Positions 43,295 through 52,173 of a stretch of 64,000 bases of DNA are shown here, in pieces (position 1 is the first letter of the stretch; every line of letters begins with the position of its first letter). The notes under the pieces are model-generated. The model ran no database searches. It was not told the origin of the DNA and worked only from the letters and a program-made list of their open reading frames with translations. Source of the DNA: Rhodobacter ferrooxidans (GTDB lineage: Bacteria; Pseudomonadota; Alphaproteobacteria; Rhodobacterales; Rhodobacteraceae). Location of the stretch: NCBI RefSeq assembly GCF_000176015.1, contig NZ_ACYY01000010.1:59594-123593 (forward strand), in the 5' to 3' direction. The translations under genes were made by a program, and so were the position numbers.

Positions 43295-43804
43295 ATGCCC
43301 ATTCTCGCAGAAACCCTGGCCACGGTGCGCCAGCCCACGCTGATCCTTGGCATCGGCAACACGCTGCTTTCCGACGATGGCATCGGCGTGCATGTGGCGC
43401 TGGCAATCGAGGCGCAGGCGGGGCAGATCGCACAGCCGGTGCGGGTGCGCGATGGCGGCACCATCGGCCTGTCGCTGCTGGCCGAGATTGACCCCGGTGG
43501 CGCGCTGATCGCGGTGGACGCGATGGAGTTGCACGCCCCCCCCGGAACCATGCTGGTGTTTGTCGGCGCCGATATGGACCAGCAATTGCGCGGCACCAAG
43601 CGCAGCGCGCATGAGGTGGCGCTGGCCGATCTGATGCAGGCGGCCGAATTTTCCGGCATCGGACCGGCGCGGCGCGCGCTGGTGGCGATTCAGCCCGAGG
43701 TGACGACATGGGGGCTGGCTCCGACGCCCGCCGTTGCCGCGGCCATTCCGCAGGCGGTGGCGGCGATCCGGGCGCTTTTGCAGGGCTGGGCCGATGAACA
43801 TTGA
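43295..43804 (+). CDS. hupD: hydrogenase maturation protease (HupD/HyaD family)
   Basis: 169-residue endopeptidase that removes the C-terminal extension of the large subunit after nickel insertion. The family opening LILGIGNTLLSDDGIGVHVA contains the Ni-sensing acidic position (Asp27/Asp28 where HybD has Asp-Glu); AVDAMELHAPPGT holds the second ligand. Start at 43295 after CAGAGGTG; earlier in-frame codons belong to the hypC antisense. Overlaps the HupH-like gene by 11 bp. Unusually for uptake hydrogenases it precedes rather than follows the structural genes. Confidence 0.9.
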   Translation: MPILAETLATVRQPTLILGIGNTLLSDDGIGVHVALAIEAQAGQIAQPVRVRDGGTIGLSLLAEIDPGGALIAVDAMELHAPPGTMLVFVGADMDQQLRGTKRSAHEVALADLMQAAEFSGIGPARRALVAIQPEVTTWGLAPTPAVAAAIPQAVAAIRALLQGWADEH

Positions 43805-44192
43805 CAAGCTGCGCACCGGCATGGCCCAAAGCATCCTGCGCGAGGTGGCGCGCGCGCTGGCAGCCCTGGCGGCAACCGGCGCGCGCGATGCCGTCGATCT
43901 GCGCAGCCTGCCGATGACCGCTGCCGACCGCGCCGAACTGGAAACGGCGCTGGGGCGTGGCGAAGTCAGCGTGACGCTGCAATCGGCCGGCCGCAGCGAG
44001 ATCTGGGAGACGCGGTTTGCCGGGGTCTGGTGGCTGCGGCATTTCGGCGGCGACGACCGCATTGCCGCCGAGGTGATCGAGATCGCGCCGGTGCCGGACA
44101 TTCTGGTCACCCATGCCGACGAAATAACGGCCGCATCGGCGCTGATGCTGGCGGAACTGGCAAGCATGACAAAGGAGGCCGCGCATGTCTGA
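43794..44192 (+). CDS. HupH/HyaF-like hydrogenase expression protein, C-terminal domain only
   Basis: 132 residues, half the usual HupH length (about 280). It matches the HupH C-terminal region: TAADRAELETALGRGEVSVTLQS (about 43-65) followed by SEIWETRFAGVWWLRHF and AEVIEIAPVPDIL. HupH is needed for maturation of the small subunit in several bacteria. Start ATG at 43794 lies inside the protease gene, and the 3' end overlaps the small-subunit gene by 8 bp with AAAGGAGG for that gene inside it. Single-domain versions occur with Isp-type hydrogenases, so it is probably intact rather than truncated. Confidence 0.75.
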   Translation: MNIDKLRTGMAQSILREVARALAALAATGARDAVDLRSLPMTAADRAELETALGRGEVSVTLQSAGRSEIWETRFAGVWWLRHFGGDDRIAAEVIEIAPVPDILVTHADEITAASALMLAELASMTKEAAHV

Positions 44193-45261
44193 CCGCGGAA
44201 CCATCGGCGAGGCGATGCAAAGGCAAGGCATCTCGCGCCGGTCGCTGTTGAAATACACGGGCTATCTGGCCTCGATCCTGGCGCTGCCGCCGATGGCCTC
44301 GCGGGCGATGGCCGATGCGCTGGCCAGTGCAGGGCGACAATCGGTGATCTGGCTGTCGTTCCAGGAATGTACCGGTTGCAGCGAGGCGCTGACCCGGTCG
44401 TTCAACCCGACCATCGAGGACATGATCTTCAACCTGATCTCGCTGGATTATCAGGAAACCCTGATGGCGGTTTCCGGCGAGGCGGCCGAAGAAGCGATGC
44501 AGGCGGCGCGGCAGGCCAACAAGGGCAAATATGTGCTGGTGGTGGATGGCTCGGTCTCCACCGCGGCGGGCGGGGTCTATTCGACCAACGCTGGCAAAAG
44601 CAATCTTGAGACGCTGAAGGAAATGGCCGCGGATGCCATGGCGGTAATTTCGGTCGGCACCTGCGCGGCCTTCGGCGGTATTCCGATGGCGGCGCCCAAC
44701 CCGACCGGGGCGGTGCCGGTCTCGGACATCATCAGCGACAAGCCGGTGATCAACATCTCGGGCTGCCCGCCGATTCCCGAAGCGATTGCCGGGACGGTGG
44801 CCTATATCATCACCTTCGGCGGCCTGCCGGAACTGGACCACCTGAACCGGCCCAAGGCGTTCTTTGGCGACAGCATCCACGACCGCTGCTATCGCCGCCC
44901 GTTCTACGACAAGGGGCTGTTCGCCAAATCGTTCGATGACGAGGGCGCGCGCAATGGCTGGTGCCTGTATGAGGTCGGCTGCAAGGGGCCGGTGGCCTAC
45001 AACGCCTGCGCCACGCTGAAATGGAACGGCGGCATCAGTTTCCCGATCCAGTCGGGCCATGGCTGCATCGGCTGTTCCGAGCCGGGGTTCTGGGACCGTG
45101 GCGGGTTCTACCAACCGCTGTCAGCCTCGGTCATGGGCAATCCGGCGATCATCGGTGGGGCCGCGGCAGTCGGCGCCGTGGCCGGGGCCGCAAGTGTCGC
45201 AATCGCACGCAAGCGCCGGGCCGAAGCGCAATCGCCGCCGGTAGGGGAGAAGAAAGCATGA
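44185..45261 (+). CDS. hynS: [NiFe]-hydrogenase small subunit, Isp-type (group 1e)
   Basis: 358-residue Fe-S subunit passing electrons from the NiFe site. Tat signal with SRRSLLKYTG (Arg18-Arg19) and a hydrophobic stretch to about residue 38. Cluster ligands begin at ECTGCSEAL (Cys62, Cys65), then GTCAAFGG, SGCPPIPE, HDRCYRR...C...C, KWNGGISFPIQSGHGCIGCSEPGFWD. A C-terminal membrane anchor follows (about 315-338, GNPAIIGGAAAVGAVAGAASVAI) with a basic tail, placing the enzyme in the periplasm bound to the inner membrane. The next gene is Isp1 rather than the large subunit, typical of group 1e enzymes such as Thiocapsa HynSL. Confidence 0.93.
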   Translation: MSDRGTIGEAMQRQGISRRSLLKYTGYLASILALPPMASRAMADALASAGRQSVIWLSFQECTGCSEALTRSFNPTIEDMIFNLISLDYQETLMAVSGEAAEEAMQAARQANKGKYVLVVDGSVSTAAGGVYSTNAGKSNLETLKEMAADAMAVISVGTCAAFGGIPMAAPNPTGAVPVSDIISDKPVINISGCPPIPEAIAGTVAYIITFGGLPELDHLNRPKAFFGDSIHDRCYRRPFYDKGLFAKSFDDEGARNGWCLYEVGCKGPVAYNACATLKWNGGISFPIQSGHGCIGCSEPGFWDRGGFYQPLSASVMGNPAIIGGAAAVGAVAGAASVAIARKRRAEAQSPPVGEKKA

Positions 45262-45917
45262 GCTTGCTGGATTTCGCACGCGGACCGGCGTTGCAGATCG
45301 CCATGGCGATCTTCGTTCTGGGGCTGATGTGGCGGCTGGTGTCGCTGCTGGGGCTGCCACGCGCCAAGGACCGCAGCGTCAAGCGCCCGGGCACGCCATC
45401 GGCGGCCGCAGCCGCGGTTTCGGGCTTTGTGCGGCATCTCTGGGTGCCCAAAAGCATGGGTCAAACCTCGATGTTCTCGCAGATCAACGGCTATGTGTTC
45501 CACATCGGCCTTGCGATCATCGTGTTCGGCTTTGCCCAGCATATCATGTTCATTCGCGGGCTGTTCGGCATTGGCTGGCCGGGCCTGCCGACCAGCGTGA
45601 TCTCGGTGGTGGGCATCGTCACGCTGGCCTCGCTGGTGGCGGCACTGGTGCGGCGGATGACCAGCCCGGTGCTGAAGATGATCTCGACCCCCAACGACTA
45701 TTTCACCTGGCTGGTCACCGCGCTGCCGGTGCTGACCGGGCTTCTGGCCGTCAGCCACCTGGGCGCGCGCTATGAAACCCTGCTGGCGATCCACCTGCTG
45801 AGCATCGCGGCGATGCTGATCTGGTTCCCGTTCGGCAAGCTGATGCATGCGTTCCTGGTGTTCGTGACCAGTTCGGGAACCGCGATTGCCTACAGCCGCC
45901 GCGGCGTCAAGCTTTGA
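45258..45917 (+). CDS. isp1: Isp1, NarI-like cytochrome b subunit of hydrogenase
   Basis: 219-residue membrane protein with five hydrophobic segments, similar to the NarI/DsrM cytochrome b domain. Candidate haem ligands are His in GYVFHIGLAIIVFGFAQHIMF (about 76-96), HLGARYETLLAIHLL and GKLMHAFLVF near the C-terminus. Isp1 takes electrons from the hydrogenase across the membrane to Isp2 or the quinone pool. Overlaps hynS by 4 bp; 17 bp before the large subunit. Confidence 0.9.
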   Translation: MSLLDFARGPALQIAMAIFVLGLMWRLVSLLGLPRAKDRSVKRPGTPSAAAAAVSGFVRHLWVPKSMGQTSMFSQINGYVFHIGLAIIVFGFAQHIMFIRGLFGIGWPGLPTSVISVVGIVTLASLVAALVRRMTSPVLKMISTPNDYFTWLVTALPVLTGLLAVSHLGARYETLLAIHLLSIAAMLIWFPFGKLMHAFLVFVTSSGTAIAYSRRGVKL

Positions 45918-45934
45918 CCGGAAGGAATTGACCC

Positions 45935-47680
<1,746 letters not shown>

Positions 47681-47689
47681 GGGAACGCC

Positions 47690-48934
47690 ATGACCATCGA
47701 CGTGCAAGCCGCAACCCGCACCTTCCTGGCCCAGACCGAGGTGCACATGGTCAGCTACCTGGAGGCCTGCCTGCATTGCGGCCAATGCGCCGATGCCTGC
47801 CTGTTCTACCGCACCTCGGGCGACCCGCGCCATACGCCGGCCTACAAGCTGTTTCCCATCGCCAAGGCGTTGAAGGCGCAGAAATGGCCGCTGAAATGGC
47901 TGGGCCTGGCGCCGAAGCTGACCGAGAAAGACCTGACCGAATGGGAAGAGCTGATCTTTGACACCTGCACCATGTGCGGGCGTTGCACCGAGGTCTGCCC
48001 GATGAGCATCGACATCGCCTCGATCGTCGGCCAGGCCCGCAAGGCATTCGTCGCCGCCGGGCTGGGGCCTGCGGATTTGCTGCAGGCGGCGGAAAACTCG
48101 CGCGATCATGGCAGCCCCTTGGGTCTGACGCCGGAAAAGCTGGTGGACCGGCTGGAATGGCTGGCCGACGATCAAGAGGTGGAGATGGTGCTGGACAAGG
48201 CGAAGGCCGACGTTCTGCTGACCGTTTCTTCCATCGAGGCGATGAAATACCCCACCTCGCTTTCCGCCATGGCCAAGATCCTGACCCATGCCGGGGTGGA
48301 CTGGACGTTTTCCTCCAAAGGATACGAGGCGACCAACTTCGGCTTTCTGGCCGGGAAACCCGATATTGCCAAGACCATGATCCTGCGCATCGTCGAGGCT
48401 GCCGAGGCGGTGGGGGCCAAGACCGTCGTCATTCCCGAATGTGGCCATGCTTACGGCGTGATGCGCTGGGGGGGTGCCAACATCCTTGGCCGCCCGCTGC
48501 CGTTCGAGGTGCTGCACATCACCGAATACATGGCCAAGCTGAAACGCGAGGGCAAGCTGAAGCTGAAGCCCTATGACAAGCCGATGACCTATCACGACCC
48601 GTGCCAGGTGTCGCGCCGGGGCGGGGCGGCGGCGGATGCGCGCTATATCCTGGAAGATTTTGCCACCGATTTCCACGAGATGACCCCCACCGCCGAAATG
48701 AACTGGTGCTGCGGCGGTGGCGGCGGCGTGCAGGCGATCAGCCGGGGCGCCGATCTTCGGCACAAGGTGTTCAAGATCAAGATGGATCAGGTCGCCGCCA
48801 CCGGCACCGGCACGCTGGTTTCGGCCTGCGCCAACTGCCGCGTGACGATGGAGGAAAGCAAGGCGCACTGGAAATGGGACGGCGGGCTGGAAAGCCTGGT
48901 CGAGATCGTGGCCGAGCATCTGGACGAAGGCTGA
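47690..48934 (+). CDS. isp2: Isp2, HdrD-like iron-sulfur subunit of hydrogenase
   Basis: 414-residue cytoplasmic protein resembling heterodisulfide reductase HdrD and DsrK. Two ferredoxin-type [4Fe-4S] sites: CLHCGQCADAC (Cys27, 30, 33, 37) and CTMCGRCTEVC (Cys93, 96, 99, 103). One full CCG domain in the second half (YHDPCQ...NWCCGGGGG...ACANC) binds a non-cubane cluster in Hdr enzymes; the first CCG domain is degenerate (ECGHAYG). It presumably couples H2 oxidation to thiol/disulfide or quinone chemistry. Starts 9 bp after hynL. Its 3' end faces the convergent operon. Confidence 0.92.
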   Translation: MTIDVQAATRTFLAQTEVHMVSYLEACLHCGQCADACLFYRTSGDPRHTPAYKLFPIAKALKAQKWPLKWLGLAPKLTEKDLTEWEELIFDTCTMCGRCTEVCPMSIDIASIVGQARKAFVAAGLGPADLLQAAENSRDHGSPLGLTPEKLVDRLEWLADDQEVEMVLDKAKADVLLTVSSIEAMKYPTSLSAMAKILTHAGVDWTFSSKGYEATNFGFLAGKPDIAKTMILRIVEAAEAVGAKTVVIPECGHAYGVMRWGGANILGRPLPFEVLHITEYMAKLKREGKLKLKPYDKPMTYHDPCQVSRRGGAAADARYILEDFATDFHEMTPTAEMNWCCGGGGGVQAISRGADLRHKVFKIKMDQVAATGTGTLVSACANCRVTMEESKAHWKWDGGLESLVEIVAEHLDEG

Positions 48935-48949
48935 GCGACCGGTCTTTCC

Positions 48950-48966
48950 ACCGGCCTGCCGCCGGT
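48950..48966. terminator. hairpin between convergent isp2 and the 48971 gene
   Basis: ACCGGC and GCCGGT form a perfect 6-bp stem with loop CTGCC, preceded by another CCGGT...ACCGG inverted repeat. It sits in the 36-bp gap between two convergent stop codons. There is no real T-run, so Rho-independent function is uncertain. Confidence 0.45.
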
Positions 48967-48970
48967 TGCG

Positions 48971-49585
48971 TTATCTGCTGGCCGGTTCAGGTACCGGGGC
49001 ATAAGGCGGCGCGCCCGGGTAGTCGTTGCCCGACATTCCGAACGGCACAAAGCTGTTCACTGCCCCCATCATCGGCCCGATGCTCTGATCCAGATTGCTG
49101 GTCGAATGTTGCATCAGCGCGACGGCGCTGCCCATCTGGCCGACCGTTCCGGCAAGGCCGGTCATCGTCGCGTCCATCGTGGTGATCGACCGCCGCATGC
49201 CCGTCATGTCGCCGCTGATGTCGGTGATCTTGTCGTGCATGTTCGCCATGGTCAGCGCCATCGCCTGCATCTGCTGTGTCATCAGCACGGTCTGATCCAC
49301 CGCGCGCCGCACGTCTCCGGTCAGTTGATAGATCAGGAAGAAGCCGTAGAACGCCAGAACGATAAAGCCGGTCATGCCGGCATAGACGATGATCCGCACC
49401 GTCTTCAGCGCGCCTGCCACCCGTTCCAGATAGGCCAGGTATTCCGGTGGCCGGTAAACCTCGCCCCGCAGGACAGCACCACTGTTGGAAAAGTCGATCT
49501 CCGGGTCTTTCCGCTCGGACCCGTCGCTGTTGTCGGTTTGCCGTTTCACAAGCGGGCCTTTCAGAGTTGCGCCGGTGCAATCCAT
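48971..49585 (-). CDS. hypothetical single-span membrane protein with helical exported domain
   Basis: 204 residues, no known family. Cytoplasmic N-terminus (1-60, polar), one membrane span (about 61-87, VRIIVYAGMTGFIVLAFYGFFLIY), then about 115 residues of predicted coiled helix rich in Met, Ala, Thr (TVLMTQQMQAMALTMANMHDKITDISGDMTGM...), which superficially resembles the helical part of chemoreceptors or adaptor proteins, ending in a Pro-rich tail (SGNDYPGAPPYAPVPEP). Last gene of the minus-strand operon from 57576. It could be an inner-membrane anchor or scaffold for the exported proteins of the operon. The start is uncertain; ATG 49585 is the first one available. Confidence 0.75.
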   Translation of the reverse strand: MDCTGATLKGPLVKRQTDNSDGSERKDPEIDFSNSGAVLRGEVYRPPEYLAYLERVAGALKTVRIIVYAGMTGFIVLAFYGFFLIYQLTGDVRRAVDQTVLMTQQMQAMALTMANMHDKITDISGDMTGMRRSITTMDATMTGLAGTVGQMGSAVALMQHSTSNLDQSIGPMMGAVNSFVPFGMSGNDYPGAPPYAPVPEPASR

Positions 49586-49623
49586 GCAGGGCAGTTTTCA
49601 TTGCAGCGGCGGCGAGGCCAGTG

Positions 49624-50157
49624 TCAGGGCTTTGCCGCCGGATCGCTTGAAAGGCGGCGTTCAAGATCGTCACCAAGAGCAGGCTGGATGCGGCGCACTG
49701 CCGGGATCATGGTGCGGGCGGCTGCGGTCTGACCGGCGGCGATCAGGCGAACCGCGGTTTCGTGATAGGTGGTGGCGGCTTCGTCGATCCGGCCGGCGTT
49801 GAAGAACACGTTGCCCAGTTCGCCGCGCGCGGTGGTATCGTCGGGATGGCTGGCCAGGATGCCGCGGTAAGCCTCAATGGCCGCCTTGAGGTCGCCGCGC
49901 GCAAAGGCGGCGCGGGCGGGTTCCAGATCGGCCACAGCCGCATCGGCCACAGGCTTGGCGGCGGGCGGCTGGGTTGGCTTCACCACCGGCGGTTGCGGCT
50001 TTGTCACCCGGTCGGCCACGGGTGCGGCGCTGTGCCCGGCCCCGGCCACCTGCCGGTCGAGAAAGGACGAAACCGAGGGCAGGCGACTGCTGCTCCAGAC
50101 TCCGAGCAGAAAAAACACGACGGCATAAAACAGCCAGGTTCCGATACGCGCGATCAT
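49624..50157 (-). CDS. membrane-anchored TPR protein
   Basis: 177 residues. N-terminal membrane anchor (5-22, IGTWLFYAVVFFLLGVWS), a Pro/Lys/Ala linker with repeated KPxxP (about 50-72), and two or three tetratricopeptide repeats (about 78-145: ARAAFARGDLKAAIEAYRGILASHPDD, ARGELGNVFFNAGRIDEAATTYHE). TPRs mediate protein binding, so this probably helps assemble or tether other products of the operon at the periplasmic face. Lies 38 bp upstream of the 48971 gene and 94 bp downstream of the glycine-rich gene at 50252. Confidence 0.8.
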   Translation of the reverse strand: MIARIGTWLFYAVVFFLLGVWSSSRLPSVSSFLDRQVAGAGHSAAPVADRVTKPQPPVVKPTQPPAAKPVADAAVADLEPARAAFARGDLKAAIEAYRGILASHPDDTTARGELGNVFFNAGRIDEAATTYHETAVRLIAAGQTAAARTMIPAVRRIQPALGDDLERRLSSDPAAKP

Positions 50158-50251
50158 GGCGCCTCACTTTCTGGTCGAATACAGGCGGTCGGGAAGGCCA
50201 GGGCGATCCGGGCCATCCGTGCAGGGCAATGGGCCACGGCGGTCCCGGCTC

Positions 50252-50776
50252 TCATCCGGCAGGGCCGGAAATGCCGCGCGGAAAGACACCCCAGGGCGCG
50301 GTCATGCCAGGGTAGCCCGACGCCGGATTTCCCCAGGGACTGCCATAGCCGGGGAAACCACCAGCGCCCGGATAGCCGCCGTAACCCGGATAGCCGCCGT
50401 AACCGGGGTAGCCGCCATAGCCGGGATACCCGCCCCCCCAGCCGTTACCGGAGCCATTGCCCCAGCCGCCAAAGCCCGAGCTGATGCTCATGCCGCCGGT
50501 CCCCCAACCGCTGCCGTTGCCGCCAAAGCCCGGATAGGCGCCCCAGGGCCCGCCGCCAAAAGGCCCGCCCCCCCATGGGCTGCCACCCCAGGGGTTCCCG
50601 CCCCACGGGTTCCCACCCCAGGGACTGCCGCCCCAGGGGCTTCCCCCCCACGGACTGCCGCCCATCGGGCTGACTCCCATGGGACTGGGGCCCCACATCT
50701 GGGCTTGGGCTGCACCGCTCAGGCAGATCAAGGCGGTGAAGGTCAGGGCTCCCACTGTCTTTCGAATCTGTTTCAT
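50252..50776 (-). CDS. exported Gly/Pro/Trp/Tyr-rich repeat protein
   Basis: 174 residues, no database family recognised. Signal peptide 1-25 (SGAAQA). The mature part has two tandem repeat blocks: SPWGG/NPWGG pentads (about residues 38-68) and GYPGYG hexads (about 113-135), separated by a GFGGNGSGWG-type linker. No Cys, almost no charged residues after the signal. Such composition is seen in structural or aggregating periplasmic proteins, including sulfur-globule envelope proteins of purple sulfur bacteria; homology to those is not shown. It follows the related gene at 50876 in the same operon. Confidence 0.8.
   Translation of the reverse strand: MKQIRKTVGALTFTALICLSGAAQAQMWGPSPMGVSPMGGSPWGGSPWGGSPWGGNPWGGNPWGGSPWGGGPFGGGPWGAYPGFGGNGSGWGTGGMSISSGFGGWGNGSGNGWGGGYPGYGGYPGYGGYPGYGGYPGAGGFPGYGSPWGNPASGYPGMTAPWGVFPRGISGPAG
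50367..50434 (-). repeat. 18-bp tandem repeat encoding GYPGYG
   Basis: Nearly four units of CCCGGATAGCCGCCGTAA (plus strand); the first two are identical, the others differ by third-base changes mostly. In-frame within the glycine-rich protein gene. Confidence 0.85.
50576..50665 (-). repeat. 15-bp tandem repeat encoding WGGSP/WGGNP
   Basis: Six units of a 15-bp sequence like GGGGTTCCCGCCCCA. Unit length is a multiple of three, so slippage would add or remove whole pentapeptides without breaking the frame. Confidence 0.85.
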
Positions 50777-50875
50777 CGTCCTCTCCGGTGTGAGGTTGGC
50801 GTTCGGCGGGCATTGGGTCCGGTCACCGCGCCACGTCGTGGGTAGGCTGGCGCCCGAAGGCGCCAGCGTTCGTCA

Positions 50876-51598
50876 TTACCAGTTCGGGCCCCAGCCGTTG
50901 TTGCCCCAGCCATTGCCGTTGCCCCAACCGTTGCCATTGCCCCAGCCATTGCCATTGCCCCAGCCATTGCCGTTACCCCAGCCGCCGCCGTTCATGTTCG
51001 AACCGCCCCCGAAACCGAAGCCGCCGTTCATGTTGCCATTGGCATAGCCGTTGCCGTTGCCATAGCCATTGCCGTTGCCATAAGCGTTGCCGTTGCCGTA
51101 GCCGTTACCCCAGCCATTGCCATTGCCGTTGCCCCAGCCGTTGCCACGGCCATTTCCGCCGCCATTGCCCCAGCCATTGCCGTTGCCCCAGCCGTTTCCG
51201 CCGCCGTTACCGCCGCCGTTACCCCAGCCATTGCCGCCGCCGCCGAAACCGAAGCCGCCGTTCATGTTGCCGTTGGCGTTGCCATTGCCATAGCCATTTC
51301 CGTAGGCATTGCCGTTGCCGTAACCGTTGCCGTAGCCGCCATTGTACGGATTGCCGAAATAGGGCGGCGGCGGGCCCCAGCCTTGTGCCGGCGGCGGCGG
51401 TGCGCCCCAGCCCTGTTGCGGTGCACCCGGCGGCTGCTGCGGCATCTGGCCGTTCTGCATCTGCGACTGGTCACCGGGCTGCGGCGCGCCGGCATAGGGG
51501 CCGCTGGGCGGCGGGGTCGGGGCGGCCTCCTGAGCATAGCCGATGGCGGTGGAAGCCCCCAACGCCGCAATGATCAGAAAACTGGAAATCTTACGCAT
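50876..51598 (-). CDS. exported Gly/Asn/Trp-rich repeat protein
   Basis: 240 residues, unlike any enzyme family. Signal peptide 1-22 (AIGYAQ). Residues 24-75 are Pro/Gln-rich (PPPSGPYAG, QMPQQPPGAPQQGWG). From about residue 80 to the end it is nearly all Gly, Asn, Trp, Tyr and Phe in NGYGNG, NGWGNG and GGFGFGG units; the GNMNGGFGFGGG block occurs twice (about 110 and 192). The last 45 residues are regular GWGNGN hexads ending GWGPNW. One Arg in that region and no Cys. Likely a self-associating periplasmic or surface structural protein. Asn-Gly-Trp repeats resemble those in sulfur-globule protein C types, but only by composition. Confidence 0.8.
   Translation of the reverse strand: MRKISSFLIIAALGASTAIGYAQEAAPTPPPSGPYAGAPQPGDQSQMQNGQMPQQPPGAPQQGWGAPPPPAQGWGPPPPYFGNPYNGGYGNGYGNGNAYGNGYGNGNANGNMNGGFGFGGGGNGWGNGGGNGGGNGWGNGNGWGNGGGNGRGNGWGNGNGNGWGNGYGNGNAYGNGNGYGNGNGYANGNMNGGFGFGGGSNMNGGGWGNGNGWGNGNGWGNGNGWGNGNGWGNNGWGPNW
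50901..50990 (-). repeat. 18-bp tandem repeat encoding GWGNGN
   Basis: Five units of TTGCCCCAGCCATTGCCG (plus strand); units 1 and 4 are identical, unit 3 differs by one base, units 2 and 5 by several. In-frame in the Gly/Asn/Trp-rich gene. Degenerate 6-, 12- and 18-bp versions of the same unit continue from about 51031 to 51330. Confidence 0.88.
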
Positions 51599-51642
51599 TT
51601 TCGTCTCCTTCAGTTTGTGGAGTTGGGCCGGAATGGCCGTCC

Positions 51643-52173
51643 CTACCAGTTGCGTGGCAAAGCGCCGGAGCGCTCGCGCCACCAGTTCCATGTCTGTGCA
51701 TTGGTCCAGCCCGACATCGGGGTGCTCCAGGGCACGAACATGTATGGCGTGCTCAGACCCCAGGGATTGAAGGGGTCTGTCGTGGCATTGATCTGGCCAA
51801 AGCTGCCCAGCATCATCTGATCGTTCGGCTGGTCGCCGCGTTGGCCGTAAGGCAGGTAAGCCCGAGGATTTGCCGCCAGCGGCGAGATATAGGGCTGGCC
51901 ATACCCCGGATCGGTGGGCAGCGTGCCCTCGGCGCCGCCGGAAAAGCCGTTGCCCTGACAAAGCGGCTGACAATCCCCACCCGGGGCCGAGGCATAAGGC
52001 CCGGCATTGTAGCCGCCATATTGCGCCGCACCATTTGGTGCCCGGCTGGCGCTGAGTTCGCCAAAGGTGTCGGCCCACGCTGGCAGCGCAGCACCGGTCA
52101 GCACCAGAAACACCACGGTTGCGCGCGCCGGTGCGGTCGATCTGATTGGCAGCATGTTCGAACGCCTCCTCAT
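51643..52173 (-). CDS. hypothetical exported protein
   Basis: 176 residues, no recognised family. After a short basic lead there is a signal peptide (about 14-34, TVVFLVLTGAALPAWA). The mature protein has GGYNAGPYASAPGGDCQPLCQG (two Cys, likely a disulfide), PTDPGYGQPYISPLAANPRAYLPYGQRGDQPNDQMMLGSFGQINATTDPFNPWG, and a Trp-rich C-terminus ending RNW, much as the glycine-rich protein ends PNW. The ATG at 52173 overlaps the RND stop (ATGA), so the gene is translationally coupled to the pump. It is more conserved-looking (less repetitive) than the following two and could be their chaperone or an outer-membrane-associated component. Confidence 0.75.
   Translation of the reverse strand: MRRRSNMLPIRSTAPARATVVFLVLTGAALPAWADTFGELSASRAPNGAAQYGGYNAGPYASAPGGDCQPLCQGNGFSGGAEGTLPTDPGYGQPYISPLAANPRAYLPYGQRGDQPNDQMMLGSFGQINATTDPFNPWGLSTPYMFVPWSTPMSGWTNAQTWNWWRERSGALPRNW

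Noticed and set aside
50880..51330. Regularly spaced direct repeats resembling a CRISPR array
   Set aside because: Units are 6-18 bp without unique spacers, are in-frame and encode GWGNGN; no cas genes are present.
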